In this document: positions 8,363 through 15,398 of the stretch, piece by piece
Layout of the letters: each line of letters opens with the position of its first letter
How positions within the stretch are numbered: the stretch's first letter is position 1
Source of the DNA: a virus
Strand: one strand, 5' to 3'
DNA: 40,674 nucleotides
IMG/VR virus record: IMGVR_UViG_3300049216_000030
Coordinates: 1 to 40,674 of that record
Translations under genes and position numbers: made by a program
Notes under the pieces: model-generated
The model's input: the letters and a program-made list of their open reading frames with translations, nothing else
Told to the model about the DNA's origin: nothing
The model's database searches: none

Positions 8363-9670
8363 TTAGACCGACGCCAGGTCGGCGCGGAGTTCGGTCAGGT
8401 CGATGTGGAGGGCGTCGTAGCCGGCCTCGACGATCTCGCGGGTCAGGATGGCCCACGCCTCGTCGCAGTACTTTCCCAACCACTCCCAGGTGACGTTCAC
8501 AACAGCCCCCCAGGTGACGGCCTGCACGTAGGTGGTGTCGTAACCGACAAGCACGATGCAGTGACCGCCCAAGATCGGGGAACCGGGGACGACCGTCCAC
8601 GGCTGCCCGGCACCGAACTGCTGCTGCGCGGACTGCGGCAAGGCCACGCCGATGTACGCAGCCCCGTAGAACGCGATGGCCTGCTTGATCGCCGTGACAT
8701 CGCGTGGGTTGACCGGGGCGTACCCGGCGATCTTGTTGCCACCGAACAGGCCCTTGGTGTGCCACAGCTTGAGGACGTCGGCCTCGACGCACCCGGTGTC
8801 CTGCCCACCCGTGATGGCGTAGTACTGGTCGATCACTTCGGTGTCGGCCGGTACCGGGTCGGACATGGCGACCTGGGCGTTCGCGGCGACGATCACATGG
8901 CACGCCCCGGCGAGCGTGCAGTCCCCCACTTGGTCGTTGCCGTCCATCGCGTAGGTGGTCTTCGGGATTGACACCTTGTCCGGCACGGACGGCAGCGGGG
9001 TCTTGGCGTAGCCGACCAGATCCCTGAGACCCGGTGGGCGGTAGGCGGTGAGCTTCCCGAGCTTGAGGCTTGGCGTCCCCTTGGCGCCGGTTAGGTACAC
9101 AGGAGGTGCAAAGGTGGCGCCGGTTAGGTACACAGGAGGTGCAAAGGTCCCCATCGAGGCAGGACCGGTCGACACGGCCCGGACGGCGGACACGACCACG
9201 GGGACCGGGACCAGCTTGAGGAGTGCTTGCACGGCAGCAGTGACAGCAGCAGCGCACCCGGCAGCGACAAGCGCCACAAGGGTGGGGATGGACACGACCT
9301 TCGACGCCCCAGCCACGAGCTGGGCGCCGAACGCGGTCAGGAACACGATCACGGTCGACCAGATGACCTGCTGGACAGCCTTCGGGATCTTGAGCGGCAC
9401 CACAGCAGCCGTCACGGCCGGCGTCGGTGTCGGGATCAGCCCGAGGGCGTAATGTGCCACCGCGGTCACCCCAGCTGCCGCAGCGGCCGTGAGGAGCGCC
9501 AGCAGGGTCGGCATCGACGTGATCGCACCCGTCGCCCCTGCGACGAGCTGCCCGCCGAACGCGGTCAGGAACACCACGGTGACGTGGGTGAGTAACTGGG
9601 ACACGGCCGGGGAGATCCCCGGCCATTTGAGAGTGGTTCTCATGCTCTTCCTTTCGGGAGTGGTTCTCAT
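8363..9670 (-). CDS. Duplicated membrane segments fused to a papain-like cysteine peptidase
   Basis: 435 residues from the ATG at 9670. The N-terminus carries two related hydrophobic blocks: residues 31-78 (VVFLTAFGGQLVAGA...) and 107-155 (VIVFLTAFGAQLVAGA...), each probably one or two membrane helices, so an internal duplication. A linker with two copies of TFAPPVYLTGA follows (175-196). Residues 230-430 look like a C1-type peptidase: NDQVGDCTLAGACH offers Gln247 and Cys251, GGHCIVLVGYD offers His370, and TWG at 386-388 is in the place of the family's NSWG. Such a protein could be a membrane-tethered lysis or entry peptidase. The ATG overlaps the stop of the upstream glycosyltransferase gene (ATGA). 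A second start at 9643 is described separately. Confidence 0.72.
   Translation of the reverse strand: MRTTPERKSMRTTLKWPGISPAVSQLLTHVTVVFLTAFGGQLVAGATGAITSMPTLLALLTAAAAAGVTAVAHYALGLIPTPTPAVTAAVVPLKIPKAVQQVIWSTVIVFLTAFGAQLVAGASKVVSIPTLVALVAAGCAAAVTAAVQALLKLVPVPVVVSAVRAVSTGPASMGTFAPPVYLTGATFAPPVYLTGAKGTPSLKLGKLTAYRPPGLRDLVGYAKTPLPSVPDKVSIPKTTYAMDGNDQVGDCTLAGACHVIVAANAQVAMSDPVPADTEVIDQYYAITGGQDTGCVEADVLKLWHTKGLFGGNKIAGYAPVNPRDVTAIKQAIAFYGAAYIGVALPQSAQQQFGAGQPWTVVPGSPILGGHCIVLVGYDTTYVQAVTWGAVVNVTWEWLGKYCDEAWAILTREIVEAGYDALHIDLTELRADLASV
9083..9148 (-). repeat. Perfect 33-bp tandem duplication in the peptidase linker
   Basis: Positions 9083-9115 and 9116-9148 are identical. The unit encodes 11 residues, TFAPPVYLTGA, so the protein holds two copies in its linker between the membrane part and the peptidase domain. 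The absence of any mismatch suggests a recent slippage or unequal crossover event. Confidence 0.9.
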
Positions 9671-9685
9671 GCTCTTCCTTTCGGG
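9631..9685 (-). repeat. 27-bp tandem duplication carrying a ribosome-binding site and start codon
   Basis: A 27-base unit occurs twice in tandem. Each copy, read on the minus strand, contains AAAGGAAG, five bases, and ATG AGA ACC AC. One start is at 9670 (overlapping the upstream stop as ATGA), the other at 9643, in the same frame. The longer product begins MRTTPERKSMRTTLKW. The ribosome thus has two nearly identical start sites nine codons apart. The second copy contains no information beyond the duplicated unit. Confidence 0.9.
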
Positions 9686-10506
9686 TGTTCGTCAACAAGG
9701 CGGCGCATCCGGGCGGCCTTGCCACTAGCGGCGTAGTACTGGTCGGTCAGCCAGTCGTTCGGGCGTGATTGGTCCTGGCCGTCCCACGCCCGCAGCACCG
9801 TCGACTGCTCGGTACCAGCGGCGATGCCCGGATCGACGTGGCGGGGGTGCCACAGGTGCAAGACCTGGCCGGGCAGGTTGCGGTGAGGCCCCCATAACGT
9901 GTCGAGCGCCATGAGCAGGCTGATGTCCTCGCCACCCCAGCCACAGAACCGGGGGTCGGCGCGCTGCACCGTCTCAAACGCCTCCCGGGGCATCACCTGG
10001 CACAGCGCCCCGTACCGGTGTCCGTGGAGATGCCCGGATCCGGCCACCGACTCGACGTCGACCGCAGGGGGCGGCGTCGGGAACCGGTACGGGGCGACCG
10101 GGTCAGAGCCGATCACCAGTTCCGTGGCGTCCTGAGTGAGACGAAACAGCAGCCGGTACGGGACGAACCACAGCCGGGCCCCGGCACGTCGGGCGGCGCG
10201 CAACCGGGCGGCGCAATGCACGATCTTCGACCCCGGCAGGTAGGCGTCAGCGTCGAGGATCACGATCACGTCACCGTGCGACCGGGCGAACGCATCGTTG
10301 ATCGCCGTCGTCTTGGAGAACACCCGGGGATGGCACCGCCACCAGCGCCGCTCGGCGTGACGGTCCCGGCCAACCACGATCTCGCACCCGGGCAGCTCCG
10401 CTTGCCAGTAACGGTGCAACCACGCCCAGTCCCGGGCACGCCACGACTCTGTGCCGTGCACCGGGACGAGCAGGCTTATCTGGCGTCGCAGTCGGCGCCT
10501 ACACAT
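9667..10506 (-). CDS. GT-A family glycosyltransferase (GT2/GT27-like)
   Basis: 279 residues from the ATG at 10506; a longer open frame reaching 10656 would run far into the upstream gene. SLLVPVHG at 11-18 opens a nucleotide-sugar-binding Rossmann-like fold. VIVILDADAYLPG contains the DxD-type metal/nucleotide motif (85-87). GWGGEDISLLMAL is the hallmark of the C-terminal galactosyltransferase-like subdomain (Glyco_transf_7C), and LHLWHPRH follows. It would transfer a sugar from a nucleotide donor to an unknown acceptor. It overlaps the pyruvyltransferase-like gene by 8 bases, so both are likely made together. There is no signal peptide, so it should act in the cytoplasm. Confidence 0.82.
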   Translation of the reverse strand: MCRRRLRRQISLLVPVHGTESWRARDWAWLHRYWQAELPGCEIVVGRDRHAERRWWRCHPRVFSKTTAINDAFARSHGDVIVILDADAYLPGSKIVHCAARLRAARRAGARLWFVPYRLLFRLTQDATELVIGSDPVAPYRFPTPPPAVDVESVAGSGHLHGHRYGALCQVMPREAFETVQRADPRFCGWGGEDISLLMALDTLWGPHRNLPGQVLHLWHPRHVDPGIAAGTEQSTVLRAWDGQDQSRPNDWLTDQYYAASGKAARMRRLVDEHPKGRA

Positions 10507-11242
10507 CGACGAGCCCCTTGATCTTGCCGAGAGCGGTGAACAAGTCCGCCTGGATCTGCTCGACCCGTTCCGGTGGTGCGACCTGTCCGCCGTGCTTGCA
10601 CCACTCGATCGGCTGACCAAGCGAGGACGCGTAGTCGTGGAACTTGTGCTCCCCACCCTCCTTCGGGCTGGTCACCATGCCCGGGAACCGCTCCACCCGG
10701 CGTGGAATGCCGAAGCTGTCGGCGACGATCGCCCCGTGCAACGACGACGTGACGATCTTCTTGCACGACCCGATGAGCCGGATCACCTCAAGCGGATCCC
10801 CCGTCGAAGGGATCGGCAGCGGGTTCAGGCGCTTGAAGCGGTCCCACAAGGTCATGTCCGACCAGTGCGGCACGACGCCCAGCTCGTAACGGCCACGGTC
10901 GACGGCGACCAGCTCGGAGGCCAGCAGGCCAGGATCACCGATCACCGGGGCCACACCGTCGCCCAGCGTCAACTGCCGCAACGTCAGGTGGCCACGGACG
11001 GCCAGCACCGTAGCTTTCGTCAGATCCCGTCGGGTGCCATTCAGTAGCGTCCCGGCGCCGGCCACGACCCCCGACCAGCCGTCGGGGAGGACATCGAGCA
11101 CCGACCCCGAAACGACGATCTCGGCCTGCGCCGGCTCGGACCATTCGACGTCGACCCCGGCGAAATGGTTGAGCACCGCGGCGGACATCACGTCCCCGAA
11201 GTTGGACACGAACGGCACGCCCCACCAGTAACAACGGGTCAT
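10499..11242 (-). CDS. Polysaccharide pyruvyltransferase family protein
   Basis: 247 residues. NFGDVMSAAVLNHF near the N-terminus, the central GVVAGAGTLLNG and VIGDPGLLASEL segments, and SSLHGAIVADSFGIP in the C-terminal half match the polysaccharide pyruvyltransferase family (WcaK/CsaB type). Those enzymes move the enolpyruvyl group of PEP onto a sugar to form a pyruvate ketal. At 247 residues it is shorter than many members (about 300-400), so it may be a compact form. Its start overlaps the upstream HNH-like gene by ATGA, and it overlaps the downstream glycosyltransferase by 8 bases. The substrate is unknown; virion glycans or host surface polysaccharide are possible. Confidence 0.75.
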   Translation of the reverse strand: MTRCYWWGVPFVSNFGDVMSAAVLNHFAGVDVEWSEPAQAEIVVSGSVLDVLPDGWSGVVAGAGTLLNGTRRDLTKATVLAVRGHLTLRQLTLGDGVAPVIGDPGLLASELVAVDRGRYELGVVPHWSDMTLWDRFKRLNPLPIPSTGDPLEVIRLIGSCKKIVTSSLHGAIVADSFGIPRRVERFPGMVTSPKEGGEHKFHDYASSLGQPIEWCKHGGQVAPPERVEQIQADLFTALGKIKGLVDV

Positions 11243-11730
11243 GGCGCCGCCTTGGGCTTGGCGATCAGGTCCCGGACGTACCGTTCCGCTTCCCAGTTCG
11301 ACGCGTCAACGTTGTGCACTCCGCCAGCGCCGCGATGATGCCCGGCGCAGTACCAGATGAGGTTGTCTCCGGACTCGACCCACGCCCCGACTTGGGTGGG
11401 GTCGGAGATCCCTGGGTAGTCCAGCTCGAGCAGGGCCAGGTCCACACCGTTCTGGATTGAGAACTCGACGTGTGAGTGGTGCAGTTCCAACCCCGGTTGC
11501 TCGCCACCATCGGCTGGCGGTGCGGCCGGGTTGCCTTGGGCGTCGAGGCAGGTGTCGAACCCGAGACGCTGCCCGAGCGCACAACGGGCCGTCGCTCGGT
11601 GCGCCTTGTGGTAGGCGTTGAAGTCGACATAGTGCGGGTCGTCGGCCCGGGCCGGATGCTCGGGATAGTGGACGATGAAGCGGTGCGTGACCGCTTGGTC
11701 GTGCGCGGCGACGTCGTGGGTTCCGGTCAT
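11239..11730 (-). CDS. HNH-like metal-binding protein
   Basis: 163 residues. Cys50 and Cys61 lie in ARCALGQRLGFDTC. LELHHSHVEF (His84-85) is followed by a conserved-looking SIQNGVDLALLE, then LIWYCAGHHRGAGGVHNVDA with Cys128, His131-132 and His139. This H-H...N...H arrangement fits a ββα-metal (HNH-type) nuclease core, and similar proteins occur in actinophages. Nuclease activity is not proven. Its ATG overlaps the stop of the upstream small membrane protein by one or more bases (TGATG). It stands between the lysis-region genes and the glycan-modifying pair. Confidence 0.55.
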   Translation of the reverse strand: MTGTHDVAAHDQAVTHRFIVHYPEHPARADDPHYVDFNAYHKAHRATARCALGQRLGFDTCLDAQGNPAAPPADGGEQPGLELHHSHVEFSIQNGVDLALLELDYPGISDPTQVGAWVESGDNLIWYCAGHHRGAGGVHNVDASNWEAERYVRDLIAKPKAAP

Positions 11731-12044
11731 CAGTTCCCCTCAATCCCGAGATGGGCGTGGATCCGGTCGGTTTTGGTGTGCAACGACCGGAGCAGCTCCC
11801 CGTGCTCTGCCTGCTGGCGGTCCTGCTTGGCGTCCCGGGCCTTCTTGGCCCGCCACTCCTTGACGATCTTCCGTTCTGCGAGGACAGCGAGCGTGGCGTC
11901 AGCAGCGAAGTTGCCGACGGAGTCGTTCTGCCAGTACCACCGGTACGCGAAGCTGGCCGGATCGGGCCGGGTGAAAGCGAGGACGGTCAAGCCCACGGCC
12001 AAGGTGGCGAGTGCGTAGACGACGAGCAGCCAACGGTGGCTCAT
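11730..12044 (-). CDS. Small membrane protein of the lysis region
   Basis: 104 residues. The ATG at 12044 is chosen because it forms an ATGA overlap with the stop of the 54-residue gene upstream; the longer frame to 12278 is Arg/Pro-rich and would cover that gene. Residues 4-24 (RWLLVVYALATLAVGLTVLA) form one membrane helix. A second, weaker hydrophobic stretch surrounds NFAADATLAVLA. The C-terminal half is strongly charged (ERKIVKEWRAKKARDAKQDR) and likely a cytoplasmic helix. It resembles accessory holin-like or membrane proteins that follow actinophage endolysins. Confidence 0.65.
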   Translation of the reverse strand: MSHRWLLVVYALATLAVGLTVLAFTRPDPASFAYRWYWQNDSVGNFAADATLAVLAERKIVKEWRAKKARDAKQDRQQAEHGELLRSLHTKTDRIHAHLGIEGN

Positions 12045-12205
12045 GGGCGCCACCACCGTCTGCGCGCCACCGTCGCTTCTAGGTGTCGGACGTGGGCTCG
12101 CTCGGCGTTCAGCTGCGCTTGCAACTCGTGGACCTGGCGGCGTAGGTCGCCAACGAGGACTCGCAGACGGTGCCGCTCGGCGTCGTCGGGCGATTGGACA
12201 GTCAT
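12041..12205 (-). CDS. 54-residue coiled-coil protein
   Basis: A small gene beginning MTVQSPDDAERHRLRVLV and ending ATVARRRWWRP. The centre (LRRQVHELQAQLNAER, VRHLEATVA) has heptad-spaced leucine and valine and should form a coiled coil. Both ends are tied to neighbours by four-base ATGA overlaps: its ATG with the stop of the 121-residue gene, and its stop with the ATG of the 104-residue membrane protein. This double coupling and the clean frame are strong evidence that it is real. No membrane segment is seen. It may bridge the membrane proteins on either side. Confidence 0.75.
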   Translation of the reverse strand: MTVQSPDDAERHRLRVLVGDLRRQVHELQAQLNAERAHVRHLEATVARRRWWRP

Positions 12206-12567
12206 CGCGCTGCCATCTCCAGCACGGTGACCCGCTCGGTGATCGCGTCAAGCCGGTCCTTACAGTCGTGCAACTCAAGCGGTAGCGGCGTGGCGGCCTT
12301 GACCCACCGCGCCCCGATCTTCGTCCCCGCGTACGACCCGACGAAGTTGGCTGCGCTGACCGCAGCTAAGACCACGAACTTCTTGGCGGTGTCGTGCCCG
12401 TTGACCGCAGCGACCGACCACGACGTCGTGAAGATCGCCACCAACCAGCCGGCGGTGTCACACCACCCGGCCAACGCCGCTTTGTTCCGCGCCTGGGCTT
12501 GGGTCAGCAACGTCCCGAAGATGTCGCTGGCCACCATGGCCACAGCCGCGTAAAGCGCCACGATCAT
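12202..12567 (-). CDS. Multi-spanning membrane protein, holin candidate
   Basis: 121 residues from the ATG at 12567, which overlaps the upstream stop as ATGA. Three hydrophobic stretches are visible: MIVALYAAVAMVASDIFGTLL (1-21), GWLVAIFTTSWSVAAV (39-55) and FVVLAAVSAANFVGSYAG (65-82). A short charged C-terminal coiled coil follows (CKDRLDAITERVTVLEM). Size, topology and position downstream of the endolysin fit a holin. No family signature is certain. Of the small membrane proteins in this cluster it is the best holin candidate, since the other two have a single clear helix. Confidence 0.68.
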   Translation of the reverse strand: MIVALYAAVAMVASDIFGTLLTQAQARNKAALAGWCDTAGWLVAIFTTSWSVAAVNGHDTAKKFVVLAAVSAANFVGSYAGTKIGARWVKAATPLPLELHDCKDRLDAITERVTVLEMAAR

Positions 12568-12968
12568 CGGATCAGCGCCTCGATCAGGGCCGCACCGACC
12601 GCCGAGACGGTGGCTATCCCGATCCCGTAGTACCACTGCCGGTGCGTGCGCCGCAGCTCGTCCCTAGTACGACGGAACTCAGACTTCTCGTGCTCCTCCT
12701 CGACTAGGGACTTGCGCGCCTTCTCCTCGATGTCCGCAGCCCGCTGCCGCTGTTCGAGCGACTCCAACCGGGTGCCGAGATGAGCGAAGTCGGACTGGAG
12801 CTTCGCCACGTCGGTCTTGTCGGCCTTGGACTCCAGTCGAGTCTCCAGCCGAGAGAACCCTGACGCTTGCTCGGCCCGGATCTCCGACAGCCGGGTGCCG
12901 AGCTCGGTGCGGATCTCCGCGAGGAGCTGTCGCACGGAGAACTCGATCACCGGATCTGCGTCGGGCAT
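12564..12968 (-). CDS. Coiled-coil protein with C-terminal membrane anchor
   Basis: 134 residues. Residues about 8-105 are a long charged amphipathic helix (LLAEIRTELGTRLSEIRAEQ, LETRLESKADKTDVAKLQSD, LGTRLESLEQRQRAADIEEK). The C-terminus YYGIGIATVSAVGAALIEAL is a single membrane helix. This layout is common in XhlA/DUF2746-like proteins encoded beside phage endolysins, which help holin function or hold the enzyme at the membrane. It starts at the stop of the endolysin gene (one-base overlap) and ends in an ATGA overlap with the next gene. Confidence 0.72.
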   Translation of the reverse strand: MPDADPVIEFSVRQLLAEIRTELGTRLSEIRAEQASGFSRLETRLESKADKTDVAKLQSDFAHLGTRLESLEQRQRAADIEEKARKSLVEEEHEKSEFRRTRDELRRTHRQWYYGIGIATVSAVGAALIEALIR

Positions 12969-13888
12969 CAGGTGGTCGTCTCGATGAATACGGTGACCGG
13001 CCCGGTGAACGGAGTTTTCGTGAACCCGCCACCAACGGTCGGGGTGGCGAGGGCGCAGTCGGTGACCTCGACGAGCAAATCCCCGCCACGGTTCTGGGCG
13101 TTCGCCTCACCAGCCGTGTAGTGGCCGTCGACGGCAGGATCGGACCCGTTGATCGTCGGATCCGCACCGGTCCAGTTGGTGAACGGTATGTCGGTGATCG
13201 CGAAGCCGTAGCCGCTGGCGACGGCGATCGTGACCTCTTCGGTGGCCATGGGTGTCCCTTCAGGGTTGGTCCAGGTGTTGACGACCGTGGCGTGCACGAC
13301 CGGTGGACCTGGGACGGGTGTTGGTGCGGGCGGCCCAGGGACTGGGGGCAGCCACGACCCGAGCGGGAACGACGGCCCGCACGCATCGACGTCGACGGAC
13401 GTGCCGTAACGGACCGCCGGGCCGTACTGGATCGCCGAACTGGTGGACGGTTGCGCTGTGGTTCCCCACTCGGGGAAGAACCCGGCCGCGCCGGGAGCGA
13501 CATAGCCGGCACCGTCGTACACGACCGGGGCCCGGCCGGCCTTGGTGATCTCCGCGCAGAAGGCGTCGACGAAGTCGACCAGATGGGCGGACTTCTTCAT
13601 CGCTTCTTCGGTGTCGAGCATGACCGCACCGAACAGGCCCGCGCTCTCAGCGACGCCGACTGCGTCGGCTGCTGCTTGGGTCGGGTTCTCGGCCAGACCG
13701 TAGGTGGGCACCCATATCGTGCCGGGGGTGAGCCCGGCGGTGCGCAGGACCGCCCATTCGGTGGTGGTCCACTTGTGGAACACTCCGGGTCCGCCGATGT
13801 AACCGAACCAGAACGTGTTCCCTGCGGCACGAGCCGCTCTAGCCGCCGCAAGCGACGGGCCGAAAGCGCTATCGAAACCGGTAAGCAC
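12968..13888 (-). CDS. Endolysin with DUF1906-like glycoside hydrolase domain
   Basis: 306 residues from a GTG start. Residues 1-180 match the DUF1906/Rv2525c-like, GH25-related TIM barrel: GFDSAFG at 4-10 (Asp6), FGYIGGPG near 28, WVPTYG near 59, and VMLDTEEA with Asp92 and Glu94, the likely catalytic acids. YDGAGYV and the DVDACGPSFP segment close the barrel. A proline-rich linker (PPVPGPPAPTPVPGPP) leads to a C-terminal ~100-residue domain that may bind the cell wall. It should hydrolyse peptidoglycan glycan bonds. Four small lysis-region genes follow directly. The first gene of this block faces a divergent plus-strand gene, so a promoter must lie between them. Confidence 0.82.
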   Translation of the reverse strand: MLTGFDSAFGPSLAAARAARAAGNTFWFGYIGGPGVFHKWTTTEWAVLRTAGLTPGTIWVPTYGLAENPTQAAADAVGVAESAGLFGAVMLDTEEAMKKSAHLVDFVDAFCAEITKAGRAPVVYDGAGYVAPGAAGFFPEWGTTAQPSTSSAIQYGPAVRYGTSVDVDACGPSFPLGSWLPPVPGPPAPTPVPGPPVVHATVVNTWTNPEGTPMATEEVTIAVASGYGFAITDIPFTNWTGADPTINGSDPAVDGHYTAGEANAQNRGGDLLVEVTDCALATPTVGGGFTKTPFTGPVTVFIETTT

Positions 13889-14014
13889 AGCCCGTACCGT
13901 CAGGGGTCACGAAGAGACAACTCCGGAGTGTCACCTGACGAGGGCACCCGTAGCCTACTTCGTGTTTTTCTTCACCAGTGCGACCGTCACGTCCGAGGCG
14001 TACGCTCACTGTTC
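13889..14014. promoter_or_regulatory. Divergent promoter region between endolysin and the plus-strand gene
   Basis: This 126-base gap separates genes transcribed away from each other, so it should hold a promoter for each. For the plus-strand gene, TACGCT at 14001-14006 is a -10-like hexamer only 8 bases before the GTG. No Shine-Dalgarno sequence is seen there, which would fit a leaderless mRNA. For the endolysin, TAGGCT on the minus strand near 13950 is a possible -10. Neither has a good -35. The assignment rests mainly on gene orientation. Confidence 0.45.
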
Positions 14015-14629
14015 GTGAACCGTGTGTGGACGTTGGCTGGTGCTGGTGTGATCGCTGTCAGCGGTGGCGGTGTAGGGGCCGTGCTGGCCTTGTCGGCGTC
14101 GCCGGCACCGGCACACGTCCAGGTGCTCCAACGGGCAGACGACACTGCTCCGACTACGTCCGTTCGTCAGTCGACCACGACCACTGTGGCGCCGACGACC
14201 ACTGCTCCGGTGGACACGACGACCGTGCCGACGGTGCCGACGACCACTGCTCCAGTGGCTTCCACTCCGGTCGAGTCGAGCCCAACGCAGTCAGCGCCCA
14301 CGGAGCCGACTCCGGTCACTGCGTTGGCATCAGCGCCCACGACAGAGGCCCCGACGACAACGGTGCCAGTGGCCCCCACGACGACCGTGCCCGCCATGCC
14401 GGCTCCAGGGTCCGTCACATGGCCCGTGCCGCCGTCCTCCGACGTTGACGGGTACTGCACGTACAACGCAGGAGGCGGCGTCGGTCCCGGTGGTCCCGGT
14501 GGATGGCCGGAAACGCCAGCGGAATCGGCCGAGTCGACCCCTGACCAGCAGATACAGGGTGAGTTCGACCTACCCGGTGGCTCGCTTCTCGGCTGCCTTG
14601 ATCTGTCGGACGGTTACCAGCACAACTAG
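14015..14629 (+). CDS. Putative secreted Thr/Pro-rich protein, only plus-strand gene
   Basis: 204 residues from a GTG at 14015, chosen because the signal sequence starts there. VNRVWTLAGAGVIAVSGGGV and the following hydrophobic GAVLALSASPAPA form a typical signal peptide or anchor with a possible cleavage site after APA. Residues about 50-135 are a stalk of TTT, APTT and VPTT words, the composition of O-glycosylated actinobacterial wall-spanning regions. The C-terminal 60 residues (YCTYNAGGGVGPGGPGGWPE, LPGGSLLGCLDLSDGY) contain two cysteines that could pair. It is oriented against all other genes and probably has its own promoter, as expected of a gene expressed in the lysogen. Function unknown. 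Confidence 0.65.
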   Translation: MNRVWTLAGAGVIAVSGGGVGAVLALSASPAPAHVQVLQRADDTAPTTSVRQSTTTTVAPTTTAPVDTTTVPTVPTTTAPVASTPVESSPTQSAPTEPTPVTALASAPTTEAPTTTVPVAPTTTVPAMPAPGSVTWPVPPSSDVDGYCTYNAGGGVGPGGPGGWPETPAESAESTPDQQIQGEFDLPGGSLLGCLDLSDGYQHN

Positions 14630-14647
14630 AGCGGTTGCATCCTCTTG

Positions 14648-15391
14648 CTACAGCGGTTGGACGCTGATGGACCTTGGACCGAAGCCCACGGTCGGGCTGC
14701 CTCCGGTGATGTTCGCGGTGTTGTACAGCAGCGAGAATGTGTGCGTGCCAGCACTGAGCCCGCTCACTTGGCAGGTGATGGTGCCGCTGACGTTGACACC
14801 ATTGGCGGCTGCGGTCGAGGCGGAGATATACGGCCCTGAGAGCGGAGTGGAGGCGTTGTACCCGTACGGAGTGGATGCTCCATCCACCTGAACGCCCACG
14901 ACGCCCTCGACGTTCTGGTTCGCTATGCCGCCCGTGGCGATCTTGCAGCAGATAGTGACGAGCGCTTCGCCTGACGGGCCGATGTCGGCCGTGACCTCGG
15001 GGTCGCCGGTCAGGTTCGCCCACGAGCTTGAAGCGGTCTGCACTTCTGCCACGGTGAAGGCGCTGATGGCCCCACCGACCTGCTGGAGTTGGCTTCCGCC
15101 GTACGGCAGCACGGCGAGGCCCCACAAGGACGTGGTGAGTTCCCCGAGCTTCACCGTAGGGCTGGCCGGGTAGGCGCCATCGGTGTCAGGGTACTGCCAC
15201 AGCCCGAAGGTCCCGTCGTTCTGGAGGCCGTAGACCAAGGCCACGTTGCCGTCGGCATACAAGGCGATCAGGTTCCCGTTGCTGATCGTCCCGTGATTGT
15301 TCCCGAGGGAAGTCTCCAAGTTACTGACCCGCTGGGCGAGCGACGCCACGACGGTCGCCAACGTGTCTGCGTGCTGAACCTGGGTGCCCAT
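14648..15391 (-). CDS. Minor tail protein with N-terminal coiled coil
   Basis: 247 residues; AGGAG precedes the ATG. Residues 8-30 (DTLATVVASLAQRVSNLETS) form a short coiled coil, probably a trimerisation element. Residues 40-105 (GNLIALYADGNVALVYGLQN) form one beta domain. The rest, from FTVAEVQTASSSWANLTGDP to the C-terminus, is a jelly-roll-like domain (EVTADIGPSGEALVTICCKI, LSAGTHTFSLLYNTANI) of a kind common in phage fibres and collagen-like proteins. It is the last tail gene before the endolysin block and is convergent with the plus-strand gene. Confidence 0.68.
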   Translation of the reverse strand: MGTQVQHADTLATVVASLAQRVSNLETSLGNNHGTISNGNLIALYADGNVALVYGLQNDGTFGLWQYPDTDGAYPASPTVKLGELTTSLWGLAVLPYGGSQLQQVGGAISAFTVAEVQTASSSWANLTGDPEVTADIGPSGEALVTICCKIATGGIANQNVEGVVGVQVDGASTPYGYNASTPLSGPYISASTAAANGVNVSGTITCQVSGLSAGTHTFSLLYNTANITGGSPTVGFGPRSISVQPL

Positions 15392-15398
15392 GATGCTC

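Noticed and set aside
11730-12278. A 182-residue version of the small membrane protein
   Set aside because: The added N-terminal part is Arg/Pro-rich antisense-like sequence that overlaps the 54-residue gene, which has better start and stop coupling.
13121-14629. A 502-residue plus-strand open frame
   Set aside because: Its first ~300 residues are the antisense of the endolysin gene. Only the part from the GTG at 14015, which begins with a signal peptide, is accepted.
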